From Physcomitrium patens (Eukaryota > Streptophyta > Bryopsida > Funariales > Funariaceae): a stretch of 64,000 bases of DNA. The notes under the pieces are model-generated. The model searched no databases and was not told where the DNA came from. It saw only the letters and a list, made by a program, of their open reading frames with translations. The translations under genes and the position numbers were made by a program. Shown here one piece after another: positions 45,617 through 56,828 of the stretch; positions within the stretch are counted from its first letter, which is position 1, and each line of letters starts with the position of its first letter. Location: the NCBI RefSeq assembly GCF_000002425.4, contig NC_037253.1:17562407-17626406 (forward strand). The letters run 5' to 3'.

Positions 45617-46171
45617 TGTCACGGCCATAATCATGTAAGCTAATAATTACATATAGAAATAGGTAGAAGTAAGTAAAAGTAGATAAAAGTAAGTTAATTC
45701 TATAATATTTAATATAGAAGCTTCCTAGAAATTTCCTAGACGCTGCTTTGACTTCATAGATGTCTTTAATTGACTTTTTGGATTAGAAACGTGGTCAACA
45801 AGTTGGCCATGTGCCACATATGTTGTTAGCTTGAAGATCAAGCTAACTATGTGGCCCACACATAGAAAAAATTGCCTTGTAAGTCAAGGCATGTGCCCTA
45901 TAAAGTCAACACATATTGGAGGTCCTATAGAACGTCGCCACGTAGCCCCTAGTTAGAGAGTATATATAGAGACAAGAATGAAGGCTTCTTCACTCTTGTC
46001 AACTCCTTTCTTGCTTCTAGTTTGTTTCAAGGGTCTCTAGTTTTCTTTTGGCAATAGCCATTCCAGTTTCTCTTTCAATATATATACTTGTTTATATATA
46101 TTTTGTTACCTCTCTTTGAGTGAATGCTCACTTGTTTGAATTATTTTTTCATCGAGTTCTTATCCTTGACA
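45617..46171 (+). repeat. 3' LTR of element A
   Basis: 555 bp, about 8 differences from 33774-34328. Followed by the GGCAT copy (46172-46176) and then RNase H sequence of element D. Confidence 0.95.
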
Positions 46172-46187
46172 GGCATATGAATCACGT

Positions 46188-47894
46188 TGTCATGATGTAA
46201 TATGATTAATAGGTGAAAGAGTGTGGAGATTATTATAATTTAGGAGATCTTAGTTCAAAATATTAGAACAAATTATCTTAGAAATATAGTTAATAGTCAA
46301 AGGGATAGAAAAATTAAAGGGTACCAATGCTGCCTTTTAGAAAGGTACCTTTTAGAAAGGTCTTTACTTTGTAGTACCATAAGTAAAGCAAATCAAAGTA
46401 GATTGGAAAAATAAATAATATAGGCATCTTTAGAAGAAAGTTAAGAGTAAATTCTAGAAAAAATTTACTTAGAAAAACTAGATATTGATACCCGGAGAGG
46501 CCCAGTTATGAACCAGGGTCGAAATCAGACCCTAGGGCACAAAACCGAGTCTCGACGACGATTTTGGGGTTCTTTTGGAGATCAGAGAGTGAGGTTTGAA
46601 AGCAGACTGAATAGGTTTTCTATGAACATTGATTTTGGATGATTTGGAAGTGATATGACTTTGTAAGAGCTTTGCAAAGTTGAAGTTTGTTTCAAATGAC
46701 TTGGATTTTATGAAATAAAATAGGGTTTACGTTTTGGATAATTTCAAGAGTTTTGTAATAGATCTGTAGGTGAAATTTTGTGAGTTTATGGTTATAGTTG
46801 TGTTTAATATGTGTCGTAAATTTGAGCTTGATTTAACGGTTGAATTGAGGAATAGTGAGGTTTAAGTGGGTCAAGGTCTCAGAAAAAAGAATTTTAGGTC
46901 TAGTGGGGGTTTTGAGATTTCTTGCAATCTATTAGTTGGATTGGAATGAAACTTATATGAGAGGATATTAGACTTGTTTTTCTATGCGTATGAGAATTTT
47001 GAGATCAATCGAAAGGTGCAAAAGAGAGATATTGGCTCTAGAAGATTGGCATTAAGATTGGAGAAGGAGGCCGGCTAATACCCGAGCACATTTTTGAAGA
47101 TATTGTCAATTTGGTAACTCCGATCTTTATCAATTTTTTTGTGTTTGTTCTTAACTTATTTTTTTAGAAGTATGAAATTTTTTAGTTAAGATCAACGGTT
47201 TATTCATTAGTTATTGAGGTTTAAATCTGTTGTAGGAATAATTAGGATTTGATTTAGGGTTTAGGGTTTGGGTTAGGGTTTGGTTTAGGATTTAGGATTT
47301 GGATAGGGTTTAATTTAGGATTTAAGGTTTGGATTAGGATTTGGTTTAGGATTTAGAATTTCATTAGGGATTAATATTTGATTAGGATTTGATTTAGGAT
47401 TTAGGATTTGGTTTAGGGTTTAGAGTTCGGATTAGGGTTTGATTTAGGGTTTAGGATTTGGATAGGATTTGGTTTCGGATTTAGGGTTCGGAATAGGGTT
47501 TGATTTAGGATTTAGGATTTGAATTAGGATTTGATTAGGGATTATGGTTTGATTAGGGTTTGATTTAGGATTTAGGATTTATTTAGGATTTGATTAAGGT
47601 TGGATTAGGATTAGGATTTGGTTAGAATTTAAGGTTTTATTAGATTTTTGTTAAGATTTGACTAAGTTTTCTTTAATATTCTTTTATATTTCTTTAGGAT
47701 TTCCTTGTGTTTCTTTTATAACTTCAATAAAATTTAATTGAGCTTGCTTAATGTTTGATTATGATTGTTAACATTTAATTGTAAATTCTCTATAATCCTA
47801 TTGGATTGTTAAAATCCTTTGTTGCAATTTTCTTTTACCTTCCACATTCAGGTGCTCAACGCATTTTTAAGCAAGACTTCACATAATACGACAA
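46188..47894 (+). repeat. R4: long solo LTR in element D
   Basis: 1707 bp, TGTCATGATG...ACGACA, with a perfect 4-bp duplication ACGT (46184-46187, 47895-47898). The best preserved of the R family; shares with R2 the first 150 nt, a 'caatgctgcc' block and the 3' end 'cttttaccttccaca'. No coding potential. Contains the telomere-like array described next. The RNase H frame of D runs straight across the insertion point. Confidence 0.8.
47235..47640 (+). repeat. Degenerate telomere-like array inside R4
   Basis: About 400 nt of variants of 'gatttagggtttagg' and 'ttaggatttgg'. The segment 47253-47269 reads TTTAGGGTTTAGGGTTT, the plant telomere heptamer. Unit length varies, so it is a drifted minisatellite rather than a telomere. 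A further decayed version occurs at the same place in R2 (26640-26910). Confidence 0.75.
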
Positions 47895-49660
47895 CGTAAG
47901 CTCAGAAGGACAAGTGTAATCACTCTATATGTGATCGAGAGTAATTACTAATTGTACATGCTACAAAGGTGTGGCGAAACTATCTATTGGGAGGACTAGT
48001 CATTATTTGGATTGACCATTGATCCTTGCTACATAATTTGCATGTGAAAAATATAAAATCATGACATCATCGTTAAAAAAAATAATTGTAATTTTTTGAT
48101 ATTTAACTTGAGTACAAGTAAGGACGACAACATACTATGCAAGAAAACTTATTAAAAAGACAAAACTTGAAGGAAAAATCAAAAGACAAGGCAAAAGTTG
48201 CAACCATTAATAGTGTCATTTCAAACCTAATCAAAGAAGCAGAATAGAAGGAAGCTATGCATTGGAATGCTTATTTCAAGATGGTTAGCAATTGGTTGAA
48301 GGTAAGTAATATATAATATCAAAATTACAGTCTTAATGATGGCTTGCTTTGTTTTAAGAAGCAGATTTATGTACCTGATAATATTATACTTCAAATGTCT
48401 ATACTTCAAGAAGGACATGATATCCCAATATTTAGACATCTGGAACTAGAAAAGACTCTAGAATGGATCTCAAGGACATGGTTTTGGGCAAGTTTGGATC
48501 ATAATGTTCGAGCCTTTGTATGCTCTTGCGAATCATGTCAACATAATAAATCACACAATGTAGCATCTTCTAAACTATTGCAGCCAATTTTGCTATCTAC
48601 GACACATTAGAAGTAAGTGACTATGGATCTTATTACATGTTTGCCATAGATACCTCATAATCATTTTATAATTGCTATTTTTGTAAATTAACTCTCAAAG
48701 CAACTTCACTTGATCATGATCCACTTGGATATTGATGTCTTTGTGCTTATATAAGTCTGCTTTGATACCATCTTTTATCACCATAGATTATCTTCTGTCA
48801 TCTTTTCAAATTGGAATCTATACTTCACGAGAAGTTTTTGGCAAGCCTTGTTCAAGCTATTAGGCATATAACTTTCTATGTCTACAATCTTATATTTCCA
48901 AACAAATGGGCAAATAGAGCATGCAAATCAGACCTTGGAAAATTTATTGTGGACATTTGTGGTGGTTCATCATAATGATTGAGATGAATACTTGACACCC
49001 TTGGAGTTTACTTACAATAATAGTATTCAAACAAATATTGATCATTCACCATTTTTTTTAATATCAATAAGTATTTCATTATACTTGTAACTCTATACCC
49101 TCCCATTGATACCAACAACCTGATAACAAGGGAATTTATACAACGAATTACAATAACCTTAGAGGAGGCACTTTACTACCTCATTATCATAGAAAATTAA
49201 TATAACTAATATGTGGATAACCACCGACAATATAAGACCTTCCAAAAAGATGATCAAGTATGACTATCCAATGCTAAGTTGCCACTTACTACATCAATTC
49301 AAATCCATAATCTAGTACCTTGATAGCTTGAAACTTTTCACGTTTCTATAGTTCTTTTTGATGTCGCATATTGCTTCAAACTTTTGTCACATATTTGATC
49401 TATTCAGTCTTTCATGTTTTACAATTAAAAGAATTTCATGCCGAGCCAAAGTACTTTTTGGATCAAAACCAACCACCACCACTACTAGTTGTAGTTGATG
49501 ACCAACAAGAATATGAAATGGACAGCATTTTGGAACATCGCTACCTCCATCATGGCAGTGGACATCTACAACTTGAATACAAAGTTCTTCGAAAAGGTTA
49601 TCTCATTCACGATGCAACATGGAAACTTGCACAAAACTTCATCCATTACTAAGAGACAAT
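47895..49660 (+). pseudogene. RNase H, integrase and chromodomain of element D
   Basis: RNase H continues (RKLSS; later LLGGLVIIWIDHWSLLHNL). The integrase zinc finger is open at 48344-48610 (EGHDIPIFRHLELEKTLEWI, then CSCESCQHNK): an intact H-H-C-C. The catalytic core at about 48620-49060 is broken by stops. The chromodomain at 49495-49650 reads YEMDSILEHRYL and LEYKVLRKGYLIHDATWKLA, of a different sequence type from A/B. Confidence 0.75.
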
Positions 49661-49718
49661 TTGGAGATACCATTGAAAGCAAAACAATGACATTTTTTAT
49701 TAGTAGAAGAGATTTAAT

Positions 49719-50050
49719 TGTAGCAAGGTATAGATAAGATATATATATTATTGATACATAAGGATAGATAATTAGAACCATAGAAGTTTTTAGAATTGGG
49801 ATTAGATTAGTGGAATAAGTAGGACCTACCATGAAATATTCTAAAAAGAATCTTGGGTGGTTTTCTAGGCAGGATCCACTATATAACCTTCTAAAAAAGA
49901 TTTAGGGTAGATATTTAGATAGGATCTATGATAGGATCTTTAAGAAGGAATTTAAAATGATTATCTCAATAAGATCTATTACTTAAGAACATTCTAAAAA
50001 CTCTAGGATAGTAGAACAAAGTATAAATAGGATTACATAAAACCTCATCT
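49719..50050 (+). repeat. 3' LTR of element D (partial)
   Basis: Starts TGTAGCAAGG after a purine tract (tagaagagattt) and matches the first half of 30597-31014; it holds a TATA-like 'gtataaatagg' near 50020. The right edge is set only by the start of copia gag sequence at about 50050. Confidence 0.55.
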
Positions 50051-50319
50051 ATTACAAGTAATTACATGTGAAAAATTAGCATCATTAAGATTTGTTGCAA
50101 TCATTTCAAAAGTTATTTTTTAATAATTTTTGTATTCTTTCTTTTTATTGACATCAATATCATGCTTGGAGGCTCTTCACTTTCATCAAGAATGTTTCAA
50201 AGATCCAATGAAGCTAACAAAAATTCTATTTTTTCTTTTAATAATAAAAGTTATCAATTTTAAATTTTCAATAATCTTCAAGTCTTCACCTTGACTTGAA
50301 GCCATATCTAAAAAAGAGA
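50050..50319 (-). pseudogene. Copia gag N-terminal remnant
   Basis: On the minus strand an ATG near 50307 opens MASSQGEDLKII. Shifted fragments follow that fit copia gag: DESEEPPSM and KITFEMIATNLNDANFSHVI, the part that precedes the conserved aKEAW region in plant copia elements. Sequence is lost beyond about 50050, where D ends. Confidence 0.55.
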
Positions 50320-50784
50320 TATATTAAAAAGAATCAAAAAAAGATGAGATAGAATTTTCAAGATCAAAATAAAGAAATTATTTCTTAAAAACTCATTAGC
50401 CCTCTTTGTTAGTAAATTAATGATTTCATTCTTTAATCATTCTCAACTTTGACAAAAATATTTTTATTCTCATAAATACCTTCTTATCATTATAAAAAGA
50501 CTTCTTAAGAAATTTAGGACATAAAAGCACAATATTAATGCACCAATGATGTAACTTAGCAAAAAAATACAACACTAGTATTCTAAAACTTCATTCTAAA
50601 GTATCTTACAACTTCTAAGATCATGAATGCAGTTAACAATAAGTAAGAAAAAAACTACATCAACAACTAGATATAAAAGAAAATTTAGAAGATATCAATC
50701 TCTAATATCAGCAATAATCATAAAATCTATCTTTTACTACAAGAAAAACTTCAAAAAACTTCAAAACTCACAACTAAAGGTGAA

Positions 50785-50797
50785 TGGGCCCATAACC
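50785..50797 (-). other. Half-tRNA-type primer-binding site of a copia element
   Basis: Minus strand GGTTATGGGCCCA, 3 nt behind the LTR end (CA, + strand 50801-50802). It is the exact complement of the anticodon arm of plant initiator tRNA-Met (TGGGCCCATAACC), not of its 3' end. Drosophila copia and yeast Ty5 prime on this part of the tRNA. Confidence 0.7.
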
Positions 50798-50800
50798 TAT

Positions 50801-51060
50801 TGAAGAAAAAAGAACTTTGAAGTCACAATACATTGCATTAGCAAGGTTTGTGAACAAAAATAGTTGATGATTTTGACTTTGATAAGATCTTCAATATACA
50901 AGGATATTTACTTCTTTATCTTAATTTTTCTATTATTATTGTACCTTGCAATGTTTCTATTATTGATCTTGTAAGTAATATTAGTTTACTACATAACCAA
51001 TATCTTTTGCTATAATTAGAAAGATATTAAAGAATATTTTTTATTGAATAATAGAAATAG
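50801..51060 (-). repeat. 5' LTR (partial) of a copia element
   Basis: Matches the 3' LTR at 16577 for its last 50-70 nt ('actttgaagtcacaatac', 'gcaaggtttgt'), then diverges. It may be the 5' LTR of the same copia element split by G and D, or of a related family; the poor U3/R match favours a related family. Truncated near 51060. Confidence 0.5.
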
Positions 51061-51065
51061 CTAGT

Positions 51066-51500
51066 ACATTCAACTCAAGAGCCATCATTTGCTAATTAAT
51101 TGGACAAGATATTGCGATTATCACAGCCTTCAAATCAATATAATTGAATTAAATATCTTCAAAAATAATATATTCTTTCTTAAATAGATGGCAAGATACA
51201 ATGCATTTGATATCACAACCTAGGAAAAAAATTCCAATGTTTGGTGACTTTATATGAATTGAATGACTCCTAATAGTATTACAAATGTTTTATTTGAAAG
51301 AAGTTATTAAGGCCTCAATAATGATTATATAATAGAGTAGTCTTCTTGCCTTAGAATGAGATATTATCAGTGGCTAAAAAGTCCTATGAATTATCTTCAT
51401 AGCAAAAAAAGATCAAAATATGTGACAAATATTTCATATTTTGGACTTCTTCAATATGTAATTACTATTTCTTATGGAATTCGTCTCTAGAAGGGAAGAT
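51066..51500 (+). pseudogene. ORF3 remnant and polypurine tract of another gypsy copy
   Basis: Aligns with A 45173-45613: 'caactcaagagcc' start, SYxGLNN-type region near 51300, and the decayed tract AGAAGGGAAGA at 51490-51500. Stops throughout. Gag and pol are absent. Confidence 0.7.
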
Positions 51501-51502
51501 AA

Positions 51503-53358
51503 TATCATGGATGTATATATACTTCAATAATTATCTAGATATTATAAATAAATAAAAATATATAATTTTAATAATATCTTATATAAAAGCTTTATAAAAG
51601 CTTTATAGACATGGCTTCACCTTTATACATATTTTTAGGTGATGGATAGATTAAAAACTTGGCCATTAAATTAGCCACATGTTGCATATTGTTGTGAGGC
51701 GTGATTTACAATCCAGAAATATATGAGGTATCTAATTGTAGAGAATTTAGTTTTAACTTATTGGCTAAGTTCTAATAAGTGTTTTATTCCATCTTTAACT
51801 TATATTCAAAGTCTTGGCTTCCAAAACCTCTTCACTTTATATAAAATATCCAAATTGTAGCAAATTCCTTCAAAACATATTTTTCTTTTAGGGAATTTTT
51901 TCTTCTTGAACTTTAGAAATTCATATCTTTTGATCCAACTATTCAATTTCAAATTTTTATATAGTATAGTTATTATTCTTAAGTTTTACTAAAAAAAATG
52001 AACCGTAAAATCACCACGAATCTTTTGGCATCTTAGAAACCCTAGCAAGTGCTCTAAATTCTAACTTACAAGCATATGAGTACTATTTTCTTCATATCTC
52101 AAAAATCCAAAATTAAAATGCTACAAAATTTATGCAAAAATTTTATTAATATGATTATACATATTCTTAGAAATTTTGAGCCAAAATCTTGTCAAATTAC
52201 TTAAGATATAGCTCAAAACACAACCACTAGTGAATCGGATCACTTACTACCTTTAGATTTGCAAGTGCTGATTTCAACCTCTAATATCTCTTTCAGTCCA
52301 ACTTGGAATCTATCAAATAGTATGCCAAAAGTGTAGTTGAAAAATTGTTCTCTTCAATCCTAATTGCCAATCCTTTATTGCTTTCTGTACGCATGCATTA
52401 TGTCCAAAAGTGTGACAATAGATACAAAATTAATACCTTAACTTTGAGCACCCATATCTCCTTCATATAAACTCCAAATCACACAAAATTTTCACCAAAA
52501 CTATAGCCAAGAACCTAAAATTGTTAAATCTAGCCTCCAAAGCTCAAATGGCTTCGAAAAAATAACCCTAATTCCTACTAAGGCCTCGGGCAGCCTTCTT
52601 GAAGCCCATTGGATACGATTTTTGGCCAATATGAATGGAAATTCTCATCATTCATCTCCATTCATCCATATCAATGCCCTTACTTTCTTTTTTGCTTCCA
52701 AGACTCCTCTCCAATCCTTTCTCTAATAAGATTTAGATAATATACGTCCTAAACACCAAATAAAAGAACCAAAATATAACTTCAAGGTTCACCAATGTCT
52801 AATAAGGTGACTCTAAATATTTAAAAGCTACTACTAATAAGATCAACTTCAAAAGTCACTATCAAAAGAAAATAAAGTTATATAAATTCTAATAATAGTT
52901 CTTTTAAATGAATTCCTTTTAAGATAGTAATCTAACTCTATTCTACAACTAACTAAAATTTATTAACATGGTTCTTACCATGTTACTTATTAAATCATAT
53001 ATCAAACATACAAACACAATATTTTCACATGGTAGGCTAAACCACAACACAACAATGTATTGATAGCTTGTCATATAAGCTAATGATGTAACTTATATAT
53101 ATAAGAAACTTGCCTTATAAGATAAGATGTATATCTTGTAAATTAAATACATGTCAGAGGTCTTACAAAACATTATCACATAGCTTTTGAGTAGATAGTA
53201 TATATTGAAGCAAAAGTGAAGCCTTCTACACTCTTGTTAATATTTTTTTAGTCTTTAATCTTATTTCAAGAATTTTTAATCTTCTTGACTTCAACAATAG
53301 CTATTCCAATTTTAATCTATATTAGTTTTGAGTGAATATATATTTTGTTTAAATTACA
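51503..53358 (+). repeat. Gypsy LTR of the A/B/C superfamily, interrupted
   Basis: 51503-51689 and 53054-53358 together give about 490 bp of LTR. TATA from 53199; start motif ACTCTTGTTAA at 53230-53240 (again +31). It ends TTACA and is followed by CAAAAGTATATTG, a version of the PBS seen behind the LTR at 61080. The middle is the insertion 51690-53053. Confidence 0.7.
51690..53053. mobile_element. 1.36 kb insertion with TGTTGTG/CACAACA ends
   Basis: Interrupts a gypsy LTR. Termini TGTTGTGAGG and ACCACAACACAACA are inverted repeats of 7 nt starting TG and ending CA, as in a solo LTR. No open frame. The inner sequence has short alternating blocks like plant gypsy LTRs, but I could not match it to R1-R4. 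Target duplication unclear (catat versus tgtat). Confidence 0.5.
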
Positions 53359-54605
53359 CAAAAGTATATTGAGTTTTTGATACTTTGAGATTCATGTCTT
53401 TGTCACCATAAAATATTTTATTCACTAATAAAACTACTTGCACTTAGAGTACTTATTAATATGTTATTATTAAATAAAATTTAAGAATTCATATTTAAAA
53501 TATTAAATAAATTAACAAAGTTAATTTTTCTATGAATAGTTTTTATTTTAAAGAATTATTAGTTGTAGAAGAAGTGGAACCTAAAGTTGGCATGTGATAG
53601 GATTATTTTGTAAAACTTAAAATAAAACCTAATAAATTAAAAATAAATCAAATCTAATTTTAATTATATGGAATTAGTCTTAATAAATTAAACTTTTGAT
53701 TTACGTTTAGTTTATAAATAATAAAAAATATGATTAAAATTATCTTTTGTCAATAATTAATTTAAAAAATTAGTAGTAGTGAAAAATGATTTGTTTCAAT
53801 AGTTAGGATTAAAATTGGAATAGTGTAATATGTTGAAAATATCATTATTAAATTTTGATTCTTATATTTAAAAGCTTTGTTTTATTTTGGAATATAAGAA
53901 ATTATAAATTATCTTTGTATTTTACTATCAATATAAATATTATTAAATTGATTAAATACATATTTACCACCACTATGACTTTATAAAATCTATAATCAAT
54001 GTCATATGTATTTTTCAACATAAGCTTTTTAATCCGTGAGTTTAGAAAATATTTGAAATATTAATTTTAACTAAATTAATCATTGTAAAAATGGCTAAAA
54101 TTATTAATAAAAGTAATAAAATATTAGTAGCTAGTAAGTACAAAAATAATGGTTTATTTAAGATTAGTATGAATTAAATTATATAAATAAATAGCTTCGT
54201 TTTTTTTCTTTATTTATAATAGGACTTGGTAGTGTTTTTTCTTTGTAGCACTTCTTCAATAATTTTTTACTCTTTAAGATTAAATTCTAATAATAGATTT
54301 TAGTAAAGGCTCACTTGCACAATTATAACTTAGGATTATTAATAAGATTCTAATTCCTTAAAATTCCACAATCAATGCGTGATTAAATCTAAAAAATAAT
54401 TTTACTTGTTTTCAATTCTATTATATTTTATTGAAAAAATTGAATTAAAGTCAATTACTAAGCTTTTAATTCCAATTAAATAGAGAATGATAAATATATC
54501 TATTGTATTTTTTTTATTTATATTTAAATAATTTATCTTTAAATTTATCTATCAAATACAACTAAATTACATAAATTGTAATCTTATGACTAATATTTTT
54601 ATCTC

Positions 54606-54645
<40 letters not shown>

Positions 54646-55955
54646 TTCATTGGAATTTTTTTATTACAATATTTTATTTTAATATTTTAATTAGAACTTT
54701 CTTGCACTATCTCTAATTTTAATAATATCATTGAGTTATTTGTATTTTTTCCTTTAAATTAATTATATTTTGTAGCTATTTTGTATACGTTTTTATTTTT
54801 TATGTGGTCCAATGTATATTATATAAACTTCTATATTAGTAGTAATATTGTAATAGATAAGTACTAAAAATCTCCTTCTACTAAATATTTCATAATCTTT
54901 TTGTTTTCTAAATTAATAAAAATATACTTTAAATATCCATTTATTTTTTGTGTTTTGAAGTAATTATGATTTCTTTTGAAATATTTATAAGATTTTAGGT
55001 TATACAATTTTAAAAGATTAGTAGTAGTACTATCTTAATTCAAGTGCAAAAAATATTTAAAAAATCATAATATACAATTACGTTTGGTTTGGATTTAAAC
55101 ATGACTATGGTTGCCAATATCAATGTACAAGTTTTACTATGCACTAATACTATTAATCATTAAAGTTGTAGGTGATAAAAAGTTTATTTATTTCTATTCT
55201 ATGGATAAAAATATATATATTTTTATTATATATAGGACTAGGACTAAACACTAAAGAAGTAATCTTTTAGATTTTTAATTTCTTAAGTAGTCATCAATTG
55301 ATCTTTAAAAAAGATCAATCTAATTCTTCTTGACTAACTCATTCTTAAAGTTTTGCCTCAAGATTCAAATACAACTCCTTATCAAGTGCGTTCATTCAAT
55401 AAAGTAATAATCTTCTCTTGTATTAAGTTCTTACTTTTTTCTTTTGTGGATTATATTGTTTTTGAAACCAAATACATCAGCTAAAATAACTCACCTTACA
55501 ATCTTTAACATATTACTAAAAACTTTAGTATAAATAGACAAACCATATTATTCTATATTTCAAAATATTCCAAAATAATTTTAAAATAAAATATTAAATA
55601 TCATGTATATATCACATTTTTCTTAGTGTTGTAATTTTTTCAAAAGAGTTCCAAAAAAATACTTGAGTTTCTTACAAATATAATGTAAAATCTACAAAAA
55701 AAAGTTTATAAATAATAAAATTATGTCATTAAAAGATATGTATTCATCAACAAGGATTAAATTTTTAGTTCTATATTAGATGTTATAATTTTTTTAATAA
55801 TTTAAGTCAATATTTACAAAGGTTTTATAAATTAGACAGTGTTTTTGGATGGAAATCCAGATACCTCTATAACATTTGGTTGTCTTTGTACTCATATTGG
55901 ACTATAATTTTGAACAAGATATTATTATTTTTAAATATTCAAGGTTTTTTTTACT
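53359..55955. other. AT-rich region without a recognisable gene
   Basis: About 2.6 kb of very AT-rich DNA with a TA microsatellite at 54611-54641. The leader of the preceding gypsy copy may extend to about 53420. No domain, LTR pair or RNA gene could be recognised. Confidence 0.55.
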
Positions 55956-56481
55956 CTTGATGATCCTTCACAATACTTCGGGCCTCACAATTTAGGTACT
56001 CCCCAAATACTCTAGTTTCATTTTAATGATCTGACTGCTCTCATTGCCTGCCGAAGGTGCATAGTGACGCCCATAGGGTCTGTAACCGCGGGATCCGGTT
56101 CAAGACAGCAGAGTTCCCGCGGTCACCGATCAGCACAACGCCCCATGGGAAGGATCCAAATGGACACCAGCCTGGACACCCGAAGCCGCCACGAATCGGG
56201 GGGGGGGGGGTATGACCACATTAGGTCACTATTTTTTCCGCTTTTGAAGTCACCTTCAAAATCCTTTCCAACCGCGCTCGAAACCGCGTTTCTGAAATAG
56301 CACACCACGGTCCATGTCCGTTAGATAAGAAATCTGACGGTGGGCCTGTAAGAACCATTCCTTCAAGTAGCAGAATCGCACCTGAGCTTGCCCCTTTCGA
56401 CCTGAGAGCTCTCGTGCGAGAGCCTGCACCGCCGCTGACGCTGTGTGCATTTCCGACTTCGATTAATCGTTTCATTTTGAG
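55956..56481 (+). promoter_or_regulatory. eEF1A copy 2 promoter and 5' UTR exon
   Basis: Abrupt switch to GC-rich sequence at about 56030. It contains GGGCC-type elements (56342-56346), a run of 13 G (56198-56210) and no obvious TATA box. The 5' UTR exon ends at 56481 with attttgag/gtatgc, the same donor context as copy 1. A telo-box (TAGGGTTT, 56526-56533) lies just inside the intron. Apart from this, it has no visible similarity to the copy 1 promoter. Confidence 0.6.
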
Positions 56482-56818
56482 GTATGCTTCTGGACTTATG
56501 TTATGCGTTTCATTCTTGCCTTTTTAGGGTTTACAGTCAAGGCTTTCCGTCACACGGCCTGGTGTGACATTCCTTATACGCCTAAAAGTGGGGTTTGGGT
56601 TCATCTTTTAATCCAGTTGTTTAGTGACAAGCCTTGGTATAGTTTCACTTCACTGACTTTATTCAGCACTCAACAATGATTAGGGGTGTGGAGTGAGTTA
56701 ACAAGTCAACTCTTTATCGATTCTACCCATGGTCTGGGTCTACAAAATGCTCAATGTGGAGCACGGAACAGAAAGACATTTAAATACTTATTACAGAATG
56801 CGTTTGTGTCATCTGCAG
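56482..56818 (+). other. 5' UTR leader intron of eEF1A copy 2
   Basis: GTATGC donor at 56482, CTGCAG acceptor ending at 56818, 10 nt before the ATG; 337 bp. Only its last 30 nt or so resemble copy 1 (gaatgcgttt shared), after which identity is complete. Confidence 0.8.
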
Positions 56819-56828
56819 TTAGTTCAAG

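Larger units (their letters stand above)
33774..46171 (+). mobile_element. Ty3/gypsy chromovirus A, containing element B
   Basis: Both LTRs are exactly 555 bp (33774-34328, 45617-46171) and differ at about 8 positions by eye. The 5-bp duplication GGCAT lies at 33769-33773 and 46172-46176. Order: LTR, self-priming PBS, gag, protease, RT, RNase H, [B], integrase, chromodomain, ORF3, polypurine tract (45603-45613), LTR. Several nonsense changes inactivate gag and pol. Its own length without B is about 6.4 kb. It inserted in the RNase H of element D. Confidence 0.95.
30597..50050 (+). mobile_element. Ty3/gypsy chromovirus D, second lineage, decayed
   Basis: LTRs at 30597-31014 and 49719 to about 50050 share their first 200 nt (for example 'ggtatagataaga' and 'ttagattagtgga'). 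Internal parts: PBS 31018-31029, gag from 31211, protease-RT to 33773, RNase H split by A and R4, integrase 48300-49300, chromodomain 49495-49650. Gag and RT differ clearly from the A/B/C family, and it uses a conventional tRNA-Met PBS. Joining 33773, 46177-46187 and 47899 restores the RNase H reading QLVAYESRKLS, which proves the nesting. Confidence 0.8.

Noticed and set aside
56198-56210. Run of 13 G in the eEF1A copy 2 promoter as a possible G-quadruplex element
   Set aside because: A single homopolymer in one copy only; no second site to support a regulatory role, and it could be a sequencing or length artefact.
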